Program-made: the position numbers and the translations under genes
In this document: positions 59,369 through 64,000 of the stretch, in pieces
Layout of the letters: every line of letters begins with the position of its first letter
Numbering within the stretch: the stretch's first letter is position 1
DNA from: Candidatus Magasanikiibacteriota bacterium
GTDB taxonomy: Bacteria > Patescibacteriota > Patescibacteriia > Magasanikbacterales > UBA922
DNA: 64,000 bases
Direction of reading: 5' to 3'
NCBI GenBank assembly: GCA_003518365.1
Contig: DOYU01000010.1
Location: 3,661-67,660, forward strand
The notes under the pieces: generated by a model
Database searches by the model: none
What the model was told of the DNA's origin: nothing
The model's input: the letters and a program-made list of their open reading frames with translations, nothing else

Positions 59369-59441
59369 AGCCACCTCGGGGAGTCGAACCCCGGACCTAT
59401 TCGTTACGAGTGAATTGCTCTACCAACTGAGCTAAGGCGGC
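59369..59441 (-). tRNA. tRNA-Thr(CGU)
   Basis: Acceptor GCCGCCT/AGGTGGC (one wobble), D-arm GCTC/GAGC, anticodon stem ATTCA/CGAAT with an A-C mismatch beside the loop, loop CTCGTAA giving anticodon CGT, T-arm CGGGG-TTCGACT-CCCCG. The CCA is not encoded. Confidence 0.9.
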
Positions 59442-59499
59442 ATGTGAATTGCCGCAGTATTCTAACTCAAAACGAGGGAGCATGTCAATCTATAGATCC

Positions 59500-59919
59500 T
59501 CAGGCAGATGCTTGATGTGATGTACCATACACCACATCCTCAGCCACCCATTCATCCATTTTTTGCTCTACAAATTTTACAGCATTAGTGATATCCCTCT
59601 GAACCATCAACGCGTCATAGATGTATGATAACTCCCCGCCACTTGGAATAAACTGCTGTCGGAATCGATTACTAAACTCTCCAAAGAAAAAATCTTCTGG
59701 TTTTTTGTAACGTGTCATGAGATATTCAATGGCAATCATTTGAATCAACATGATCACTTGATCATCTCTATGTGGGTCCTCACTCCGAACCACTGTCTTC
59801 AATTTTGCGATTGCCTCACTTCTATAATCTTTTTCTTCACTGTGATGTGCATCGAATTCTCCAAAAGAATGTTCTTCTGTGTGGTGGCGTCCTCCACTTA
59901 TAGTGTCACCAGTAACCAT
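59500..59919 (-). CDS. hypothetical protein with His/Glu-rich N-terminus
   Basis: A 139-residue soluble protein. It has a His- and Glu-rich N-terminus (GGRHHTEEHSFGEFDAHHSEE) that could bind metal, then a helical body (IAKLKTVVRSED, DDQVIMLIQMIAIEYLMTRY, and VQRDITNAVKFVEQKMDEWVAED). It is downstream of the parvulin gene by 27 bases and probably in the same transcript. Function unknown. Confidence 0.72.
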   Translation of the reverse strand: MVTGDTISGGRHHTEEHSFGEFDAHHSEEKDYRSEAIAKLKTVVRSEDPHRDDQVIMLIQMIAIEYLMTRYKKPEDFFFGEFSNRFRQQFIPSGGELSYIYDALMVQRDITNAVKFVEQKMDEWVAEDVVYGTSHQASA

Positions 59920-59946
59920 AGGAGTATGGTTAAAAATAAAAATCGA

Positions 59947-61008
59947 TTATGTTGTTTGTTCTGGCGTACTGTCGATGTTTGTCGTTACATTATCTGTAGC
60001 GCTATCGGCTACAGCAAAAGGATTTGCTATGTCACTATAAATTTTCACGTCAGCTGCTTTGAGCTGGTCTTGAAAAAATGCTGCAAAATCGTTGATAGTT
60101 TTGACATCATCTACTTGTACAATATGAATACCAAATTGGGTTTCAACAACTCCGTCATACAATTCTCCAGCAGACATAGCAAAAATGACATCTTCAAATT
60201 CAGGAATGGTAGTTCCACGATCAATCCACCCTAGATCTCCACCTGTTTCAGATGTTCCATCACTACCAAATTCTGCAGCAAGTGAGGCAAAATCTTCTCC
60301 ATCTTTAATACGCTGCAACACTTTTCCTGCCTGTGCCTTTACTTCATCTATAGGATGTTCATCATCTACGGTAAAAAGAATGTGGCGTGCCTTTACCTGT
60401 GTTGCCTTATAGGTATCACCAACAGTAGTATCTTGTTCAAATGCCTCTCCAACCTTTTGTTCTACCACAATTGGATTGATCACACGTTCAGTAAATGTCT
60501 GCAACGACCATCCAAAAGTCTTTTGTACTTCTTGTGCTGCGGTTTCTTCATCTGGAAATTGTGAAAGAAGTTCGGACTTTGCAACATCAACATCGCTCTG
60601 ATCCACAGTGACATTGTATTTCTTTGCGTATTCGTTTATCAATGCATTGATCAACAATCTACTAATAACCTGCTGCGATATATCTGTATCTGTGACAGCA
60701 GTTGCTCCTTGATCTTGTTGAGAATAAAAATTTTTGAGAGATGAAAAATCTGTCATGAAATCATGATACGACACACGATGTCCATTAATTTTTGCAATAG
60801 GAATATTGAACACCTGTGCACTCGCCAACACAAAGGATGAATCAGACAATGCTGCCACACGCGTTTTTGTGTACATAAACACACCTGCACCTGCGACGAG
60901 GACAACAACAAGCAACCCAGCAAAAAATAATCCTATCATATTCTTCTTTTGGGGCTGCGTGGTCAGAATTTGTTCTTGTTCTTCTTTTTGTGGCTCCATA
61001 GATTCCAT
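59947..61008 (-). CDS. membrane-anchored parvulin-type peptidyl-prolyl isomerase (PrsA/SurA-like)
   Basis: A 353-residue extracytoplasmic foldase. It has one N-terminal TM helix (about 24-46), a SurA-N-type helical domain (IAKINGHRVSYHDFMTDF, near 72), and a parvulin domain beginning KARHILFTVDDEHP (near 207). GSDGTSETGGDLGWIDRGTTIPEFEDVIFAM (near 248) is the classic rotamase core, followed by GIHIVQVDDV. It catalyses proline isomerisation in secreted proteins. It lies between FtsB and the His-rich protein gene. Confidence 0.93.
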   Translation of the reverse strand: MESMEPQKEEQEQILTTQPQKKNMIGLFFAGLLVVVLVAGAGVFMYTKTRVAALSDSSFVLASAQVFNIPIAKINGHRVSYHDFMTDFSSLKNFYSQQDQGATAVTDTDISQQVISRLLINALINEYAKKYNVTVDQSDVDVAKSELLSQFPDEETAAQEVQKTFGWSLQTFTERVINPIVVEQKVGEAFEQDTTVGDTYKATQVKARHILFTVDDEHPIDEVKAQAGKVLQRIKDGEDFASLAAEFGSDGTSETGGDLGWIDRGTTIPEFEDVIFAMSAGELYDGVVETQFGIHIVQVDDVKTINDFAAFFQDQLKAADVKIYSDIANPFAVADSATDNVTTNIDSTPEQTT

Positions 61009-61027
61009 ACAATATTGTATTAGTAAG

Positions 61028-61450
61028 TTATATGTGTGATATGTGCATAATATAGTACCACCATTTTGCTGGATTCTTCAAGGGGGCAAGATCTTCTATA
61101 CTAGTAGCATCGTTTACTCCATCGTCTTTGTGAAAAGCGCTATCTTCGGGAAGAGCAATGACATGCTCACCTGGTTTCTTTAGGTTAAACTCAACACGCG
61201 CTTTCTCTTCTACATAATCTGGGCTCGATACATATTTTAACAACTCAAATGATTCAAGTTTTTTTGTTTGCAACTGTTGCACCTCTTGCTCAAGTTCCTT
61301 GATCTCTTGGCGAATAGCATAATCCTGATAATACGCACGAGCATAACTTATTGCAACAAGCACAGCAGTGACAAAAAGCAGTATCAAAAACAACCGTGAC
61401 GAAAAAAATCGTCGCATGGAACTATGCTCTTGTTTGTTGTGTTGTGTCAT
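61028..61450 (-). CDS. ftsB: septum formation initiator FtsB/DivIC
   Basis: A 140-residue bitopic division protein. It has a basic cytoplasmic start (MTQHNKQEHSSMRRFF), a TM helix (about 18-38), a coiled coil (IRQEIKELEQEVQQLQTKKLE, about 48-70) and then SSPDYVEEKARVEFNLKKPGEHVI, the conserved DivIC end. The C-terminal tail (about 40 residues) is longer than usual. It partners FtsQ (19506-20516) in the septal complex. It follows the MurE-like gene by 30 bases. Confidence 0.9.
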   Translation of the reverse strand: MTQHNKQEHSSMRRFFSSRLFLILLFVTAVLVAISYARAYYQDYAIRQEIKELEQEVQQLQTKKLESFELLKYVSSPDYVEEKARVEFNLKKPGEHVIALPEDSAFHKDDGVNDATSIEDLAPLKNPAKWWYYIMHISHI

Positions 61451-61480
61451 ACTGTATTGACAACAGTATAGCACGAAATA

Positions 61481-62791
61481 TTACGCGGTGCGACCCTTGA
61501 GCGCGTCGCGAGCAATAGTGCGATCATCCCAGGGAATCATATTCCCCCCTGCGACACACATTGCCTGTTCACTCCCCTTTCCAGTGATCAACACAAGATC
61601 CCCTGGCTTGGCTCGACGCACGGCAAGCGTAATTGCTTTTCTTCGATCAATTTCTATAAAAAGATTGCGGCCTTTTCTTTTGCCAGTCTTTTTTACCGCA
61701 GAAGCAACATCCTCAATAATTTCAATAGGATCGTCTTCGTATGGATCCTCATCAGTGACGAAACACATGTCTGCGTGGTGTCCAATAAATTCTCCGAGCG
61801 TAAAGCGCCTCGCTTTATCTCTTCCTCCTCCTGTTGATCCAAATACATGAAGGATCCGTTTTGGCTGTAACAACGCAACGACCTCGTACAACTTTTTCAT
61901 GGCCACAGGCTCGAAGGCATAATCAACAAGTATTTGAAACCCGTGTCCTTCTGCTTCACGAATAAACTCAATTCTTCCCGGGACATTATGAAAACTGGCG
62001 ACAGCTTTTTCAATAGTTCCCCAAGAAATATCCATAGCTCGAGCAACCGCCATACACGCAACAATATTTTTGGCATTGTGTTCACCATACATGGGTGCAA
62101 AAAATTCACGCTCATGAACCTTGAAGTGAATCCCTGCTTTGTCAGAAGTAATATCTTCTGCATGCAACCTTTCTTTGCCATCAAAATATGTCATGGTCTC
62201 AAACTGCTTTGATGCAAACTTGGTATATCCCATCACTGATCTATTGATAAACGCAATTTTTGGAATATGTTTTCCTTTGAGCGTTTTCCTTCGACTCTTT
62301 GCCACATATGAAAACAAATCAATTTTTGCCTGCCGATACTTTTCAAAACTGCCATGCGAATCGATATGCTCAGGATACAAATTTGTCAAAACCATCATGT
62401 CGTAGTTGATGAACCGATGTCTGTGCTGTATCCGTCCCTCTGATGTCGTTTCTACAATGGCTACGGTACAGCCTTTATCGACCATTTTACGAAGGTATTC
62501 CTGGATCTGCATCTTGCCAAGCATGGTCATTTTTTTATCATTCAGCTGATGTTCACCTGCAACAGAAAATTCAATGGTCGACAATGCGCCAACGGTATAC
62601 CCTGCAGCTTCGAGCAGCTGCCGCAGCAGATACACGGTCGTCGATTTTCCACTCGTACCAGTGACACCAATCACAAGCAATTCTTCTGATGGATTGCCAT
62701 ACTTGATTGACCCAAGCCATGCATAAAAAAGATGCCTGAGGTTGAGCAGTTTTTTTGGAATGAATTTTTTACATGCAGATCTCACTGACAT
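61481..62791 (-). CDS. MurE-like Mur ligase
   Basis: A 436-residue Mur ligase. The P-loop is VIGVTGTSGKSTTVYLL (near 41), the central domain has MVLTNLYPEHIDSHGSFEKYRQAK (near 132), and the C-terminal domain carries DEDPYEDDPIEIIEDVA (near 352), where MurE enzymes have their amino-acid selecting motif (DNPR for meso-DAP). DEDPYEDD differs, so the third residue added cannot be predicted. The usual N-terminal UDP-binding domain of about 100 residues is largely missing, so the substrate may differ from standard UDP-MurNAc-dipeptide. Confidence 0.87.
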   Translation of the reverse strand: MSVRSACKKFIPKKLLNLRHLFYAWLGSIKYGNPSEELLVIGVTGTSGKSTTVYLLRQLLEAAGYTVGALSTIEFSVAGEHQLNDKKMTMLGKMQIQEYLRKMVDKGCTVAIVETTSEGRIQHRHRFINYDMMVLTNLYPEHIDSHGSFEKYRQAKIDLFSYVAKSRRKTLKGKHIPKIAFINRSVMGYTKFASKQFETMTYFDGKERLHAEDITSDKAGIHFKVHEREFFAPMYGEHNAKNIVACMAVARAMDISWGTIEKAVASFHNVPGRIEFIREAEGHGFQILVDYAFEPVAMKKLYEVVALLQPKRILHVFGSTGGGRDKARRFTLGEFIGHHADMCFVTDEDPYEDDPIEIIEDVASAVKKTGKRKGRNLFIEIDRRKAITLAVRRAKPGDLVLITGKGSEQAMCVAGGNMIPWDDRTIARDALKGRTA

Positions 62792-62843
62792 ACGCTCTCC
62801 TCATTTGAAATTGTATTAGAAATTTGAAATTGGAAATTTGTAA

Positions 62844-63419
62844 TTATGAGCGAAGCGAAACTTCATAAACGACATATTCCAATTTGTGTGCTGCCTGCTT
62901 TGCCTGGTCAAACTTCGTACGGAGATATTTGGTAAATTCAAACTCAGTAAGCGACTCTACAATATCCTGTGCCATGGTGTTGCAAGCGTTCACCAGATCC
63001 AGATTGTGTTCTGTCGCCGCCCGAATGGCATAGCGATAGAGTTCACCAGGAACGTCGCACAACCCAGCCAAAAATACATCGCGAGGCACATCGAGTCCTT
63101 TTAATTCTTCTCCTAGTTTGCCTGTCTTCAAAAACTGATGCAACAGTGCAGCTTCGACATACTCCTCCATACCAGCATGATATGAGCCTTCTGTCAACAA
63201 TTCTGGTACTGCCTTAAACTTTGTATGGACACTAAGCAACAATTTTTTTGCATCGGCGAGCTTGATCTCAGCCTCCTTCATATCTCCTCTATGCATAGAA
63301 AAAATAGCACGCTTTGACAAATGTAGTGCATCCCCTGAAAGTTTGATAACATCTCGACGTTTTTCTGCGTAGGTGTGTAATGATTTTTTGAGTGTCTGCA
63401 AATATGTTTTTTGTAACAT
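62844..63419 (-). CDS. translin-family protein
   Basis: A 191-residue all-helical protein with the translin/TRAX pattern: RRDVIKLSGDALHLSKRAIFSMHRGD (near 21), YHAGMEEYVEAALLHQFLKTG (near 82), the family-typical FLAGLCDVPGELYRYAIRAA (near 116), and a C-terminal LRTKFDQAKQAAHKLEYVVYEV. Translins bind single-stranded RNA or DNA and TRAX members cleave RNA; Glu residues in EEYVEA are candidates for a metal site. Translins are best known from eukaryotes and archaea. It is a separate gene between the MurE-like ligase and the ATPase. Confidence 0.85.
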   Translation of the reverse strand: MLQKTYLQTLKKSLHTYAEKRRDVIKLSGDALHLSKRAIFSMHRGDMKEAEIKLADAKKLLLSVHTKFKAVPELLTEGSYHAGMEEYVEAALLHQFLKTGKLGEELKGLDVPRDVFLAGLCDVPGELYRYAIRAATEHNLDLVNACNTMAQDIVESLTEFEFTKYLRTKFDQAKQAAHKLEYVVYEVSLRS

Positions 63420-63442
63420 ACGTTGTTGCTATGAATAATGAA

Positions 63443-64000
63443 TTATAGTGTATACCTTTTTTTACGAAGAAAAAAGATTCTCTTGATTCCTTCTATAATA
63501 CACACATTGATGAGCCCAAAGCCAATCATCATGGCCCAGTGCCATGCCTCAAGCGGTACCGTGCGAAGGAGATATTGCAGTGGTGGCGCATAGACCGCAG
63601 CCACAAGCATGACCCAGCCAAGGAGGACTGCGGCGATGAGATACATGTTGTCAAAGAGCGGGATCTGCCAGATATATCTCCTGAGCGAGCGGATGGAAAA
63701 GATATAAAACAATGCATCAATACCAAATCCAACAAACACAATCGTCCGCGTTAGGTGAATATCTTGCGTCGTCTTCCACATATAGACAAAAATAGAAAAC
63801 AACAAGATATTTTCCAGAATACTTTTAAAAATAATAACGAGCCGCATGTCTTTATCAATAAGCGATTCTCGTTTTTTTCTTGGAGGGTCCTGCATGTTTT
63901 CTTTTTCGCCTTTGTCAAACGCAAGCGCCATGTTTGGAAATGAATCCTGGATCAAATTGATCCACAAAATTTGTGCAGGAAGCGCGGCAATAGGAAAGCC
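63443..64000 (-). CDS. cation-transporting P-type ATPase, C-terminal part (5' end outside window)
   Basis: The final 185 codons of a P-type ATPase. The frame is open to the window edge and begins GFPIAALPAQILWINLIQDSFP, of which LPAQILWINLIQDSFP is the conserved M6 region of P2-type (SERCA-like) pumps that contributes ion ligands (N and D). Three to four further TM helices follow (M7-M10), with CIIEGIKRIFF near the end. The ion (Ca, Mg, Na/K) cannot be told without the rest. Confidence 0.9.
   Translation of the reverse strand, partial: GFPIAALPAQILWINLIQDSFPNMALAFDKGEKENMQDPPRKKRESLIDKDMRLVIIFKSILENILLFSIFVYMWKTTQDIHLTRTIVFVGFGIDALFYIFSIRSLRRYIWQIPLFDNMYLIAAVLLGWVMLVAAVYAPPLQYLLRTVPLEAWHWAMMIGFGLINVCIIEGIKRIFFLRKKRYTL

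Noticed and set aside
1..64000. CRISPR array or cas genes
   Set aside because: No series of regularly spaced direct repeats was seen; the Cas4-like Cys pattern belongs to the helicase-nuclease.

Overview
The window looks like a stretch of a small-genome bacterium of the Candidate Phyla Radiation (Patescibacteria), probably from the Parcubacteria side. This is inferred from several things. The genes are compact and often overlap. Membrane-anchored Mur-ligase and M23 proteins are of CPR style. There are small DUF5652- and DUF5659-like proteins, and a secreted protein with the Cys-rich LCPDGTTYVGR motif common in this group. A tRNA gene carries a group I intron. No rRNA gene or CRISPR array is present.

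Layout. 1-20.5 kb (mostly + strand) holds the end of a UvrD/RecB-type helicase-nuclease, then proS, the cell-shape operon mreB-mreC-mreD-mrdA, greA, lysS, a nucleotidyltransferase, an ITPase-Nudix fusion, serS, a REP-associated transposase (RAYT) between its own palindromes, a hydrolase, and a wall/division group (MurF-like, DegT aminotransferase, FemAB-like, FtsQ). 21-25.3 kb (- strand) has an EnvC/PcsB-like M23 peptidase, gltX, a TrmH-type methyltransferase and a WecG/TagA glycosyltransferase. clpB (25.5-28.2 kb) is preceded by a consensus promoter overlapped by a CIRCE element. 28.2-38.5 kb (- strand) holds a small orphan gene, a type II glutamine synthetase and a long SUF iron-sulfur operon that starts with an Rrf2/IscR-like regulator and has two cysteine desulfurases. 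A ferredoxin reductase is divergent from it. 39-44 kb carries a four-helix-bundle gene between inverted repeats, an exonuclease, a second GreA, a glycosyltransferase, a DedA protein and small membrane proteins.

44.2-56.6 kb is a candidate integrative element of about 12.4 kb. It abuts the 3' end of a tRNA-Asn gene, carries a large serine recombinase at that end, small replication or regulatory genes, and a defence cargo: an excisionase-like HTH protein, a RadC-adenine methylase fusion, a second adenine methylase, an AlwI-family endonuclease, a C5-cytosine methylase and a GHKL ATPase. The tRNA-Asn(GUU) is split by a 355-nt group I intron between anticodon positions 35 and 36. tRNA-Gln and tRNA-Thr follow.

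57-64 kb (- strand) returns to core functions: FtsEX, a small CxxC gene, a parvulin foldase, FtsB/DivIC, a MurE-like ligase, a translin-family protein and the end of a P-type ATPase.

The wall/division genes (MreBCD, PBP2, FtsQ, FtsB, FtsEX, M23, Mur ligases, FemAB) form one functional theme. The SUF operon, its ferredoxin and the divergent FNR-type reductase form another. Three different families of palindromic repeats, each arranged as inverted pairs, sit in intergenic gaps.
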